This document shows, piece after piece, positions 47,203-55,937 of a stretch of 64,000 nucleotides of DNA. Source of the DNA: an uncultured Planctomycetales bacterium (GTDB lineage: Bacteria; Planctomycetota; Planctomycetia; Isosphaerales; Isosphaeraceae); assembly GCA_903926465.1 (NCBI GenBank), contig CAIYJE010000035.1, positions 52,950-116,949 of the forward strand, given 5' to 3'. The notes under the pieces are model-generated. The model saw only the letters and a list, made by a program, of their open reading frames with translations. It searched no databases and was not told the origin of the DNA. How positions within the stretch are numbered: position 1 is the stretch's first letter; every line of letters starts with the position of its first letter. The position numbers were made by a program, and so were the translations under genes.

Positions 47203-48471
47203 CTAGATCCTTTCATCAGAGGGGATGAGGCTGGCGACACGTGCCGCCAGCACCGGGGGTCGGACCGATTCCATCCCCCAACCGAAGAGCTGGCGCGTTG
47301 CCGCGCCACAGATTCGACCCTGGCAGGGGCCCATGCCGCACCGGGTCTGGAGCTTGGCGTCTCGCCAGGACGTGTAGCCGGAAAGCTGAGAATATGTCAC
47401 ATCCTCACACCGGCAAACAATGGTCTGGGGCTCGGCCAGTTTTAATAGCTCGGGCCGGGGCTTGAAGGTTTTGCCCAGTGCACGGGCAAAGTTCCGCCAG
47501 CCATTTCGCGAACGATGCAGTGGAAATACGGCTGCGTGTTCGCCGATTGCCGTCAGGCTGGCTACCTGGCCCTCCACGAGCGCCTTGTCGTTCCCGCCGA
47601 TCCCGGTCAACTCGCCGGCCGCAAAGATTCCTTGCACCGATGTCTGCTGGCCGGCATCTACGGCCACGGCTTCACCATCGAGCAGGCAACCCAAAAGGGT
47701 CGGGAGTTCCAGGCTGGGTACCAGGCCAAACCCGCAGGCCACAGCGTCGCAATCGACGGTTAACGTCTGACGCCCGCTGGTCAGAACCAGTCGCTCGACC
47801 TGGTTCACGCCCTCTGCGCGAACGGGCCACCAGCCTAGCTTGTAGGGCACCCCGGCAAGCTGTCTGCGAAGCCCAAAGGCCTGCCCGATCTTGTCTGGGT
47901 GTGCAATGAGCTGGGTGCCGAACCGGGCCAGGCTTGCCGGCGAAGCTTGTTCAAACAGGCCCACAACGTTGGCACCGGCCTTTTTCAGACCGGCGGCCAC
48001 GGCCAGAAGCAGCGGGCCAGAGCCGGCCACCACCACGCGCTGACCTTCAATCGGCCAGCCGGTCTTGACCAGCGTCTGAAGTCCGCCAGCCCCCAGTATT
48101 CCCGGCAGCGTCCAGCCAGGAAACGGCAGGAACAGTTCCCGTGCCCCGGTTGCCAGCACAAGCGCTTTGGGCTGGATTGTCCAGTGGTGATCGGGCGTTT
48201 CTATCACGTAACGCCCGGGCCCTTCCAATCCCACCATCCGGGCCTCGCCGATGATTCTGACACCTGAGCGAGCCAGCCGATTGAGCCAGGTCTGCGCTTG
48301 CGCGTTGGTTGGCTTCTGCTGTTCCCCGCGCCAGATCTGACCGCCCAGCCAGGGGGTGTCGTCCAGCAAAAGCACCGCCCGTCCGCGCTCGGCGGCCACG
48401 GTGGCCGCCGCCACGCCCGCGGGACCTGCTCCCACCACAAGTAAATCACACTCAGGCATTGGCGAGATCAT
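47203..48471 (-). CDS. D-hydroxyproline dehydrogenase, FAD/NAD(P)-type alpha subunit
   Basis: 422 residues. N-terminal dinucleotide fold LLVVGAGPAGVAAATVAAER (about 9-28), a second one near residue 145 (RVVVAGSGPLLLAVAAGLKK), FAD-binding AAGELTGIGGNDKALVEG, and a C-terminal BFD-like [2Fe-2S] domain CRCEDVTYSQ ... RCGMGPCQGRICG. This is the HcnB-like alpha subunit layout seen in multi-subunit amino-acid dehydrogenases, where it carries electrons between the DadA-like subunit and an acceptor. ATG at 48471 overlaps the 2Fe-2S gene by 20 bases; ATG at 48459 is an alternative. Together with its two neighbours it likely oxidises cis-4-hydroxy-D-proline. Confidence 0.9.
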   Translation of the reverse strand: MISPMPECDLLVVGAGPAGVAAATVAAERGRAVLLLDDTPWLGGQIWRGEQQKPTNAQAQTWLNRLARSGVRIIGEARMVGLEGPGRYVIETPDHHWTIQPKALVLATGARELFLPFPGWTLPGILGAGGLQTLVKTGWPIEGQRVVVAGSGPLLLAVAAGLKKAGANVVGLFEQASPASLARFGTQLIAHPDKIGQAFGLRRQLAGVPYKLGWWPVRAEGVNQVERLVLTSGRQTLTVDCDAVACGFGLVPSLELPTLLGCLLDGEAVAVDAGQQTSVQGIFAAGELTGIGGNDKALVEGQVASLTAIGEHAAVFPLHRSRNGWRNFARALGKTFKPRPELLKLAEPQTIVCRCEDVTYSQLSGYTSWRDAKLQTRCGMGPCQGRICGAATRQLFGWGMESVRPPVLAARVASLIPSDERI

Positions 48472-48721
48472 CGGTTCTCAACTCCATGCCTTCTCGGCAA
48501 ATGACCTGGCAACTGCGTACCTGTGGCTGCCCGTTGATCATGATCCGACATTCAAAACAGATCCCCATGCCACAGAGTGGCCCTCGCGCGGGGCCGCCCC
48601 GTACCGGGGCGCGAAAGCCAACCAGGCCAGCCCTCGCCACGGCCGACGCTGCCACCGTACCCGCAGGTACCGAGAGCCGCTGGCCGTTGACGGTGACGTT
48701 GATCACCTCTGGCTCAGGCAT
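48452..48721 (-). CDS. [2Fe-2S] subunit of D-hydroxyproline dehydrogenase
   Basis: 89 residues from ATG at 48721 (MPEPEVINVTVNG), which overlaps the upstream gene's stop region; the longer frame to 48763 reaches back into that gene. A single ferredoxin-like domain: VTVNGQRLSVPAGTV, then the cluster cysteines in PLCGMGICFECRIMINGQ (C-x4-C-x2-C) and SCQ. HcnA-like small subunits of this type accompany an FAD/NAD(P) alpha and a DadA-like beta subunit. Here it is placed between them, as in the D-hydroxyproline dehydrogenase complexes of other bacteria. Confidence 0.9.
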   Translation of the reverse strand: MPEPEVINVTVNGQRLSVPAGTVAASAVARAGLVGFRAPVRGGPARGPLCGMGICFECRIMINGQPQVRSCQVICREGMELRTDDLANA

Positions 48722-49859
48722 GGGTTGGCTCCTTGGCTGCATGTTCGAACCGAGCTGGGTCATACGGAGCGGCCGGGATGGCCGGATTCCGACCCATCAG
48801 CCGATCCACCAGAATTTCCGCTGTGGCCAGCGAGGTCGTAATTCCGAGTCCCTCGTGGCCGGAGGCAATCCACGTCCGATCGTTGCCAGGGACGGGACCA
48901 ATGATGGGAAGTTTATCGGGTGTGGCCGCGCGGTGGCCGGTCCAAACCCGAAGCGCCGAGAGTTGACCGATGCGCGGCATATAACTTTCTGCACGTTTGA
49001 GCATCCGGCCCAGCAGGTGGGGCTCAACCTCGGTCCCCTCGGCGTTGTACTGGCGTGAGGAACCGATGAGCATCTGACCGGTCTTGCGGGGCTGGATGTT
49101 GAACGCCACGGAATCGGCCTGGGTGGCATGGGCACTTTTCAGGTAACCCAGCTCCACAATTTGGTGGTGTGCAAAACCTGGGTAGCGGTCGGTGATGACC
49201 AGGTGCCCTTTGCGCTTCTTGATCGGCAGCCCTGGAACCAGCAATGGGGTTAACGCCCCGGCGGCAACCACCACAATCCCGCCCTGGATTTGCCGGCCAC
49301 TGGTGAGCCGCACGGAGCCAGGGCCTTCAATGGCCGCCACGCCGGCATTGCAATCCATTTCAACTCGCCCACCTTTCCGGCGTGCGTCGGCCAGCAGGTA
49401 CGCCGCTGCGCACGGGGGGTAGATCACGGCGTCGGCCGGGACGCGCAGTCCGCCCGCGAGTCCGGGTCGAAGTTCAGGCTCTGAGCTGGCGACTCCCGCG
49501 GCGTCCAGAATTTCCACGGCCACGCCGCGCTCCTGGTAGAACCGAGCCTTGCGATCAACCTCCGCCATCTCCTCGTCATCGGCCGCAACCCAAAGCGTGC
49601 CGCAGTTGTCGTACTCAACGTCTTCGGGCAACTCGGCACGAAGTTCCTGCCAGAGCTGGCAAGACCGCGAGGTCAGGGCGAACTGCGCCTCGGAATCATC
49701 CATCACCACCAGGTGTCCCATGCCGGCGGCCGTTGTGCCGCCGCCAATCGGGCCGCGGTCCAGAACCAGGACGCTGAGCCCAGCCTGCGCGCACGATCTC
49801 GCGCAGGCTGCGCCCACAATACCGGCCCCAAGTACGATCACGTCGGGGGTTTGGCTCAC
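48714..49859 (-). CDS. D-hydroxyproline dehydrogenase, DadA-like catalytic subunit
   Basis: 381 residues from GTG at 49859, which overlaps the epimerase stop codon (GTGA) and has GGGGGA about eight bases upstream; a TTG six codons earlier is less likely. FAD-binding TPDVIVLGAGIVGAACARSC at the start, GGGTTAAGMGHLVVMDDSEA, and a C-terminal GHRAATPDKLPIIGPVPGND plus WIASGHEGLGITTSLATAEI, all DAO/DadA-family features. It would oxidise cis-4-hydroxy-D-proline to 1-pyrroline-4-hydroxy-2-carboxylate. Its product is passed to the deaminase encoded three genes downstream. Confidence 0.9.
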   Translation of the reverse strand: MSQTPDVIVLGAGIVGAACARSCAQAGLSVLVLDRGPIGGGTTAAGMGHLVVMDDSEAQFALTSRSCQLWQELRAELPEDVEYDNCGTLWVAADDEEMAEVDRKARFYQERGVAVEILDAAGVASSEPELRPGLAGGLRVPADAVIYPPCAAAYLLADARRKGGRVEMDCNAGVAAIEGPGSVRLTSGRQIQGGIVVVAAGALTPLLVPGLPIKKRKGHLVITDRYPGFAHHQIVELGYLKSAHATQADSVAFNIQPRKTGQMLIGSSRQYNAEGTEVEPHLLGRMLKRAESYMPRIGQLSALRVWTGHRAATPDKLPIIGPVPGNDRTWIASGHEGLGITTSLATAEILVDRLMGRNPAIPAAPYDPARFEHAAKEPTHA

Positions 49860-50785
49860 CCGCGGATCCCCCAGCAAAATGGGTCAGATTCATGAAGGAT
49901 CTGGGTCGAGTCCGCATTCACATACGCACGCCCGGTGATGGTGGGAATGACGGCACTGCCCTGATGCCGGTAAGAGCCGCGAAACGTGCTGCCAATGATG
50001 CTCTCCTGGACCCAGACGTCACCCTCTTGCAGCTTACCGTCGGCCGCCAGGCAGGCCAGTTTGGCGCTGGTGCCCGTGCCACAAGGAGAGCGATCATACG
50101 CGCGACCAGGACAGAGCACAAAGTTACGCGAGTGCGCGCCTGGCTCAATGGCCGGCCCAAACAGTTCCACGTGGTCAACTTCCGGGTACCCTTGCGCGTT
50201 CACGGCCTGCCGGATCGCCCAGGCGAACGTGGTCAGTTCTTCAACGCGGCCCAGTTTTAGCGGAACCGCACTCTCAGAGACGAGAAAGAACCAGTTGCCA
50301 CCCCAGGCCACGTCGCCGGTTACCGACCCGTGGCCGGGAACCTGAATGGTGACCGCCTTGGCCGTGCGGTGGCTCTCAACATTCTCGACCGTCACGGTCT
50401 GGTCTTCGTTCAAGGTGGCGGTCACAAGGCCCACGGGGGTCTCTAGCCGGTGCACGCCCTTGCCAATTTTGCCCAGGTGGTGCAGTGTTTCGACCACGCC
50501 AATGGTGCCGTGGCCGCACATTCCCAGGTAGCCAACGTTGTTGAAGAAGATCACGCCGGCTGCACAGGTGGGGTCGGTCGGCTCGCAGAGCAGGGCTCCC
50601 ACTACCACGTCAGAGCCCCTGGGTTCGTTCACCACGGCTGATCGAAAGTGATCGAAGTCGCGCCGGAACCGTTCGAGGCGTTCCGAAATCGGCCCGGTTC
50701 CCAGGTCTGGACCGCCGGAAACAATGACCCGGGTCGGTTCGCCGGCCGTGTGAGAGTCGATTACGCGGATGGTTTTGGTGGGCAT
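49856..50785 (-). CDS. 4-hydroxyproline 2-epimerase
   Basis: 309 residues from ATG at 50785 (MPTKTIRVID), with a purine-rich GGGAAGG upstream; a 14-codon longer frame overlaps the S9 gene. Proline racemase family: IRVIDSHTAGEPTRVIVSGG, first catalytic Cys in GMCGHGTIGV, second in SPCGTGTSAKLACLAADGKL. Both active cysteines are present, so this is a true racemase/epimerase and not the dehydratase, which has Thr at the second site. It interconverts trans-4-hydroxy-L-proline and cis-4-hydroxy-D-proline, the first step of the operon. Starts four bases after the S9 peptidase stop. Confidence 0.93.
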   Translation of the reverse strand: MPTKTIRVIDSHTAGEPTRVIVSGGPDLGTGPISERLERFRRDFDHFRSAVVNEPRGSDVVVGALLCEPTDPTCAAGVIFFNNVGYLGMCGHGTIGVVETLHHLGKIGKGVHRLETPVGLVTATLNEDQTVTVENVESHRTAKAVTIQVPGHGSVTGDVAWGGNWFFLVSESAVPLKLGRVEELTTFAWAIRQAVNAQGYPEVDHVELFGPAIEPGAHSRNFVLCPGRAYDRSPCGTGTSAKLACLAADGKLQEGDVWVQESIIGSTFRGSYRHQGSAVIPTITGRAYVNADSTQILHESDPFCWGIRG

Positions 50786-50789
50786 TCGC

Positions 50790-53384
50790 TCAACGGTCCT
50801 TCCCGGTTTGAGGGGCATTGGGTTCATGATGTCCGTTTGTGGCTGGCGGAAGTAGATGACGCATCAGAAACTCCGCGCGCCTGCGTCGGCCATACGGAGT
50901 TTCGGCCGCACCGTGGCCAGTGCTCGGTAGCACCAGCATCTCAAAATCTTTATCCGCCTTCACCAGCGCATGGACCACCTGCATGGTGGATGCGGGGTCC
51001 ACGTTGTTATCCACCTCACCCACAATCAGCAGCAGCTTACCAACCAGCTTGGCAGCTGCGGTGACGTTGGAACTGGCTTCATATTCAGGCCCGATGGGGT
51101 AACCCATCCAGAGTTCGTTCCACCAGATCTTGTCCATGCGGTTATCGTGGCAGCCGCAGTCGGCCACGCCAACCTTGTAGAAGTCTCCGTGGTCGAGTAG
51201 GGCCCGCAAGGCGTTTTGGCCTCCTGCGCTGCCGCCGTAAACCCCCACGCGGTCCAGATCCATCCAGGGCCGATCCCGGGCCGCCGCCTTCATCCAGAGG
51301 ACCCGGTCTGGCAGGCCTGCGTCTGCCAGATTCTTCCAGCAAACGTCATGAAACGCCTTGCTCCGGTGGCTGGTGCCCAGCCCGTCAATCTGGACCACAA
51401 TGAACCCGAGTTCCGCCATTTCCTGCTGAAGCCGGTGCGGCCCCCAGCCCTTGGGCACAAATGCCGCCTGCGGGCCCGCGTAGATCTGTTCAACCACCGG
51501 GTATTGTTTGCTAGGATCAAAATGTGTGGGCTTGAAAAGAACTCCGTAAATCTCAGTCACGCCATCGCGAGCCTTGGCCGTGAATCGCTCTGGCGCAAGA
51601 AATCCGGCCGCTTTCAGACGGCTATCGTCGGCCTCTTCAAGACTTGTGATTTTGTGGCCATCAACGCTGGAGCGAAGTTCACAGACCGGCGGTTGGTCTA
51701 CGCGTGACCAGGTATCCACGAACAGGCTGCGATCGGGTGAGAACTCAACCGCGTGAGTGCCGTCTGCCTCGGTGAGCACGGTCAGGCCAGAGCCATCAAA
51801 ATTCACGCGACAAAGGTGGAGATAGTAAGGATCTTGCCCTGGAACAACGCCGCCGGCGAAGAACCAGACCTGACGGTTTTCCACATCGACCCGCTCGACA
51901 GATCGCACCACGAACTCGCCCGTGGTGATCAGGTTTTTCACCAGGCCGGTTGTGCCATCCATGAGCCAGAGGTGGTTCCAGCCGTCGCGTTCGGACATCC
52001 AGATGATTTCGCCGGTGGATTCCACGCGGTAAAGGAACATCTTGCCGGCGTAATCGATGAAGGTTTTGCTGGCCTCATCGATGAGGGGTCGAACGGCCCC
52101 AGAGGCTGCGTCGATGGAAAGCAAGCGGAGGGCCTGATGCCCGCGCTGGTTGTAAAGGAACTGGAAAGACTTGGAATCAGGTGACCACGAGAATTCGTCG
52201 ATGCTCCAGGGGTTGGCAAACAGGGAGCCATCAACCGGGATATTCTTCTTCTCGGCCAGGCTGAACAGTCTGGGCCTGGGGTGGGCAATTTTGTCGCCAG
52301 GCTTGAGATAGTCCAGGGTTCGCAGCTTGGGCTGGGTTTGGTCCGCCGGCGACGATTCGACAATCGTCACCTTGTGTTCCTGGGCCGGTTCGGTCTGGAT
52401 CACCACAAGTGTGGAGCTATCGGGCGACCACAGGAACGGGCCTCCGTAGCTATTCTCAGCGCTGCCATTTGTAGAAAGAGCAAACTCCTGTGGCGGCGAC
52501 CCTGGCTCATTGCGACCTGAAACCCACAGATTGTGGTCACGCACGAACGCATGCCAGCGGCCATCTGGCGAGTTTGCCGGATCTCCCCCTTCTGGCGGCT
52601 GGCGTCTACCGCGGCGGGGGCGTTGCTGGGGTTCTGGCAGTTTACGAGGGCCGTTGACCAGCACCCGCCTGGATTCTGCGGCTCCCTCAACACGTCTCAG
52701 GGGGGTGCCTGCCGCATCGACCACCAGCCAGACATGGCCGGCAAACGTGTGCTGGCGCTGAGTCTCACCGGGATTGATCTTGCCGTACGACTTTCGGTCT
52801 CCATCGCCGTCAATCCAGAACAGTTCCACGGGGCCGTTCGTCTGGTTTTCAAAGACGAGGGTTGTGTCTTCGCCACCTGATCGACTTCGGTCGGCAACGG
52901 CGTCTTCCAGGTCGTCGGCCGGGGTGGTATTTTCACCACGCGTGACCTCATACGTGTCTAGCCGGCAGGTCCAGGGGGCTCCCTCGAACGAGAAGCGAAC
53001 GGTCTGGTCGTCTGGAAATTCAAGTTTGTCGAGGTCGAGTTGGGCGCTTGTGATCGGTTTACCGGTAGCCTTGCCCAGCGATTCCGCCAGCTTCGGGTGA
53101 TCAAAGGCCGGCAGGCGTGTGCCGTTCTTGGAGTCGACCAGGATATATTCTCGGGTACCCAGCCCGGTCTCAACGCGATACCAGAGCCGCTGGCCGTCTG
53201 GCAACCAGTGGATCTTGATCGGGGTTCGGTAGACGGTGTTCTCTCGCCGCAGGATCGAACGGCGTGCTTCCGCGAGCGCTGAGAAGCTTCCCTGGCCCGG
53301 AGTTAGCTCTTGAGCGTGCGAGGTCATGAGAATCTCAAGCAAGAAAATGCTGGAGAGAATCACAGTTCGGCTGCCTCGTATCAT
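50790..53384 (-). CDS. secreted DPP4-like S9 family peptidase
   Basis: 864 residues from ATG at 53384, chosen since it is followed by a signal peptide (TVILSSIFLLEILMTSHAQ) and the longer frame upstream lacks any sense. An N-terminal beta-propeller (DPPIV_N; about 100-600; SPDGRWHAFVRDHNLWVS, WSPDSKSFQFLYNQRGHQAL) is followed by the prolyl oligopeptidase domain: nucleophile GVYGGSAGGQNALRAL (Ser in GGSAGG rather than the usual GWSYGG), Asp in EVDNNVDPASTM and His in PSTGHGAAET. DPP4-type enzymes cut X-Pro (or X-Hyp) dipeptides from peptide N-termini. The coupling to a hydroxyproline operon suggests a role in collagen-like peptide breakdown. Confidence 0.92.
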   Translation of the reverse strand: MIRGSRTVILSSIFLLEILMTSHAQELTPGQGSFSALAEARRSILRRENTVYRTPIKIHWLPDGQRLWYRVETGLGTREYILVDSKNGTRLPAFDHPKLAESLGKATGKPITSAQLDLDKLEFPDDQTVRFSFEGAPWTCRLDTYEVTRGENTTPADDLEDAVADRSRSGGEDTTLVFENQTNGPVELFWIDGDGDRKSYGKINPGETQRQHTFAGHVWLVVDAAGTPLRRVEGAAESRRVLVNGPRKLPEPQQRPRRGRRQPPEGGDPANSPDGRWHAFVRDHNLWVSGRNEPGSPPQEFALSTNGSAENSYGGPFLWSPDSSTLVVIQTEPAQEHKVTIVESSPADQTQPKLRTLDYLKPGDKIAHPRPRLFSLAEKKNIPVDGSLFANPWSIDEFSWSPDSKSFQFLYNQRGHQALRLLSIDAASGAVRPLIDEASKTFIDYAGKMFLYRVESTGEIIWMSERDGWNHLWLMDGTTGLVKNLITTGEFVVRSVERVDVENRQVWFFAGGVVPGQDPYYLHLCRVNFDGSGLTVLTEADGTHAVEFSPDRSLFVDTWSRVDQPPVCELRSSVDGHKITSLEEADDSRLKAAGFLAPERFTAKARDGVTEIYGVLFKPTHFDPSKQYPVVEQIYAGPQAAFVPKGWGPHRLQQEMAELGFIVVQIDGLGTSHRSKAFHDVCWKNLADAGLPDRVLWMKAAARDRPWMDLDRVGVYGGSAGGQNALRALLDHGDFYKVGVADCGCHDNRMDKIWWNELWMGYPIGPEYEASSNVTAAAKLVGKLLLIVGEVDNNVDPASTMQVVHALVKADKDFEMLVLPSTGHGAAETPYGRRRRAEFLMRHLLPPATNGHHEPNAPQTGKDR

Positions 53385-53502
53385 GATCAAAGGTATCCTG
53401 AAGAACGCCGCCAACCGATGCCCAGGCTCATTTTGGGTCGCACCATCCGGATGCGCAGAATGAGCGAAGGGTTGTACGCTTGAGGATAGTTTGCTCGATC
53501 CG

Positions 53503-53525
53503 GGTCCGGAAGTCTTGACCGGACC
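53503..53525. promoter_or_regulatory. candidate operator between S9/hydroxyproline operon and AraC gene
   Basis: GGTCCGG (53503-53509) and CCGGACC (53519-53525) form a perfect inverted repeat with a nine-base spacer, and CGGGTCC recurs as a direct repeat around it. It lies in the 186-base divergent region between the S9 peptidase start (53384) and the AraC-type regulator start (53571), the expected place for a control site of both. Confidence 0.4.
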
Positions 53526-53570
53526 GGGTCCTGGCTGGCCATTTTGCGCACAAACGACACAGGTTCTCCG

Positions 53571-54335
53571 ATGGACGTTGGTTCTCTTCAGTCCGCCTTG
53601 TTTGCTCAACTGGCAGAGCCGTTCACGGGCGAGGCCCTGTTCGACTGCCTGAGCGACATGGTTTTTTTCCTGAAGAACGCCAGGGCCCAGTACGTGGTGG
53701 TGAACCAGACCCTGGCCAATCGCTGCGGCGTGGCCGACAAGCGAACGCTGCTTGGTCGGACGGCCCGTGAGGTCTTCCCTGCGCCCCTGGGGGCCCAATT
53801 TGAGCATCAGGATATTGAGGTGATCCAGAGCGGCCGGCCGATCCTGAACCGGCTTGAGATTCATCTGTACCCCACGGGCCAAACTGGCTGGTGCCTTACC
53901 ACCAAGTTGCCGCTACGGGGCCGTGGCTCTGAGATGGTAGGCCTGGCCGGCTTCTCCCAGGATTTGCGTGCCCCAGATCCGACCGGCTCTGACTACCACG
54001 AGATCTCTCAGGCGGTGGAGCATCTGGCGACCTTGCGAGAGGCTACCCCTACGGTGGCCGCTTTGGCCCAACTGGTGAAGTTGACTGACTACCAGTTTGA
54101 TCAGCGGGTGCGCCGGTTGTTTGGAATTTCGGCCAAGCAGTTCGTGGGGAAGACGCGGATGGACCGGGCGCTCTGGATGCTGCGAGAGACCGACGAGCCG
54201 ATTGCCGGAATTGCACTCGATTGCGGTTACTCAGAGCAAAGCGCATTCACGAGGCAGTTCACGCGCTCGGTGGGTATCTCTCCGGCCCAGTATCGCCGGG
54301 CCTGGCGGGGGTTGCAGAGAAATGCCAAAGATTAA
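53571..54335 (+). CDS. PAS-AraC transcriptional regulator
   Basis: 254 residues from ATG at 53571 (MDVGSLQSALF), with AGG about eight bases upstream; a TTG nine codons earlier is possible. A PAS-like sensor (about 15-130; FDCLSDMVFFLKNARAQYVV, NQTLANRCGVADKRTLLGRT, TGQTGWCLTTKLPLRGRG) is followed by a two-HTH AraC domain (about 155-250; DQRVRRLFGISAKQFVGKTR, GIALDCGYSEQSAFTRQF, GISPAQYRRAW). AraC proteins with PAS sensors often answer to metabolites. Being divergent from the S9/hydroxyproline genes, it is the likely regulator of that operon; hydroxyproline or a derivative would be a plausible ligand, which is inference. Confidence 0.88.
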   Translation: MDVGSLQSALFAQLAEPFTGEALFDCLSDMVFFLKNARAQYVVVNQTLANRCGVADKRTLLGRTAREVFPAPLGAQFEHQDIEVIQSGRPILNRLEIHLYPTGQTGWCLTTKLPLRGRGSEMVGLAGFSQDLRAPDPTGSDYHEISQAVEHLATLREATPTVAALAQLVKLTDYQFDQRVRRLFGISAKQFVGKTRMDRALWMLRETDEPIAGIALDCGYSEQSAFTRQFTRSVGISPAQYRRAWRGLQRNAKD

Positions 54336-55028
54336 GCCGCGCACCATTGGATTACGCCGGAATGTCAACACACTCGGCTCTCTCACTCTCTCATGCTTGA
54401 ACCCGAATCAAATGACAACCAGGGTGGTTCCCTCTCCATTCAGCACAGCCGGTCAATCTGTCATGTTTCAACCGTCAGAAGTCGTTGTTCCAAGCGAAGA
54501 GTTTGCTGGAATTCTCAACCGGTTCGATCGACGAGAAGGGGATTTGGAGCAGTCGTGATCTGGCCAGACGAGGCCCAGCCTGCAGGGCTGCGAGGGCGGC
54601 ATCAGAGACGCAAGGCGAAAAAGCGATCCCTTGCTCGCTGGTGAGACGCGAACACGAATGAACCCAGGCCCAAAACAGAACGGCACGGTTGAGCGATGGA
54701 AGGCGATTCGATAACCTGATGGGGAGATGTCGCGCGTGGCGGTTCTGTCAAACGCGACCAGGAAAGGCCGAGTTGACGTGAATTCGGTCAAATGCTGGTT
54801 TGCTCACGCCGTTGTCGACCATATTGAGCAACGGCTATCGCCAGGAAGTTCACGCCTTCCATGACGTTTCCTGGCTACTGCGATGATGAACCTGTTGCCG
54901 TGCCAAGGCGTGTCGTTCCTGAGGGATGCGGCGGGAGTGTGTGATGGCTGGCTAGCGCCCCACCAAGCCCTCTGATGCCAGGGTTGGTGGGCACCCCCAC
55001 ACACGTCGTTAAAAGTTCACCGGTGATC
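54336..55028. other. intergenic region without supported gene
   Basis: About 690 bases between the AraC gene and the methyltransferase. Open frames are short and of poor composition on both strands. A short mixed tract near 54560-54660 contains CAGCCTGCAGGGCTGCGAGG but no recognisable element. No tRNA-like cloverleaf or clear hairpin terminator was found. Confidence 0.5.
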
Positions 55029-55763
55029 ATGCTTTCGAGAAATGTCATGCCCCTTTTAGCCCGCCGGTTGTTCCATTTGATATTTGAGTTTTCGAGATCG
55101 CCGATGAAATGGTGGTACCGAAAATCCTTGTACCGCTTCCGGCAAAACGAATTGAAAAAGCTTTACCTGAGTTGCGTGCGATATATGCTCACAAACTCGA
55201 TTTGTGATCAGGCCTATTACTTTGAGTTTGGTTGTTATTCGTGCAATACGCTGGGGATGGCCTGGAAGCATTTCAGGCATCACTTCAACTTCGACTTCGT
55301 CGTTTTCGATTCTTTCGAGGGCTTGCCGGAAATCTCCCAGATCGACGAGTCGGGAATCTTCGCAGAGCATGGGATGCGCATGTCGCTTGAAGAATTTCAG
55401 GCGAAGGTCAAGGCCCTAGGGATCAAGAGGGAAAAGCTTCGTGCGGTCAAAGGTTTCTACTCGGATTCCTTGACTCAAGAACTGCAGGCGGAACTGCTTG
55501 GAAAAAGCATTGCGGTTGCCATGATCGACTGTGATCTTTATGAGTCAACGGTTCCGGTGTTGGAGTTCATTCGACCTTTCCTCCGGCAAGGGTCTATTAT
55601 TATTTTTGACGACTGGTCTTGTTATTTTGGTTCTTTTGAGAAAGGTGAGAAACGAGCATTTGTTGAATTCACCACCAAGTATCCTGAGTTTACGTTTCAA
55701 ACACTGGCGCAAACTTCCGAAGCGATCGCGTTCTATGTGAGCGATCTCAACGTCCAGGGGTAA
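55029..55763 (+). CDS. TylF/MycF-like O-methyltransferase
   Basis: 244 residues from ATG at 55029 (MLSRNVMP); starts at 54975 and 55047 are possible. SAM-binding segment QAYYFEFGCYSCNTLGMAWK, substrate lid region VVFDSFEGLPEISQIDE, VKGFYSDSLTQEL, and the metal-site motif VAMIDCDLYESTVPVLEFI with IIFDDWSCYFG are typical of the TylF-MycF family, which methylates sugar hydroxyls with Mg2+. Codons are more AT-rich than the neighbours', hinting at acquisition. It faces the PqqD/GT2 operon (convergent, 174 bases apart) and may belong functionally to it. Confidence 0.85.
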   Translation: MLSRNVMPLLARRLFHLIFEFSRSPMKWWYRKSLYRFRQNELKKLYLSCVRYMLTNSICDQAYYFEFGCYSCNTLGMAWKHFRHHFNFDFVVFDSFEGLPEISQIDESGIFAEHGMRMSLEEFQAKVKALGIKREKLRAVKGFYSDSLTQELQAELLGKSIAVAMIDCDLYESTVPVLEFIRPFLRQGSIIIFDDWSCYFGSFEKGEKRAFVEFTTKYPEFTFQTLAQTSEAIAFYVSDLNVQG

Positions 55764-55937
55764 GGCGAATTGTCCAGGGGCATGGAATCGTTCAACCAGC
55801 GCATGAATACCCCATCCTCGGGTCCTCTGGCTCCGCCAAGTGACATCTGGCAACGGCCAGCCATGGTTGAGAAATACACAGTCAGTCCAGCGAGATTCGC
55901 GCACTCCAAGACCGATGTCTCTGTGCTTTGATTCTCC

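Noticed and set aside
54336..55028. Possible transposase remnant near 54560-54660
   Set aside because: A mixed tract suggested an insertion-element end, but no inverted repeats or DDE/HTH residues could be found in any frame.
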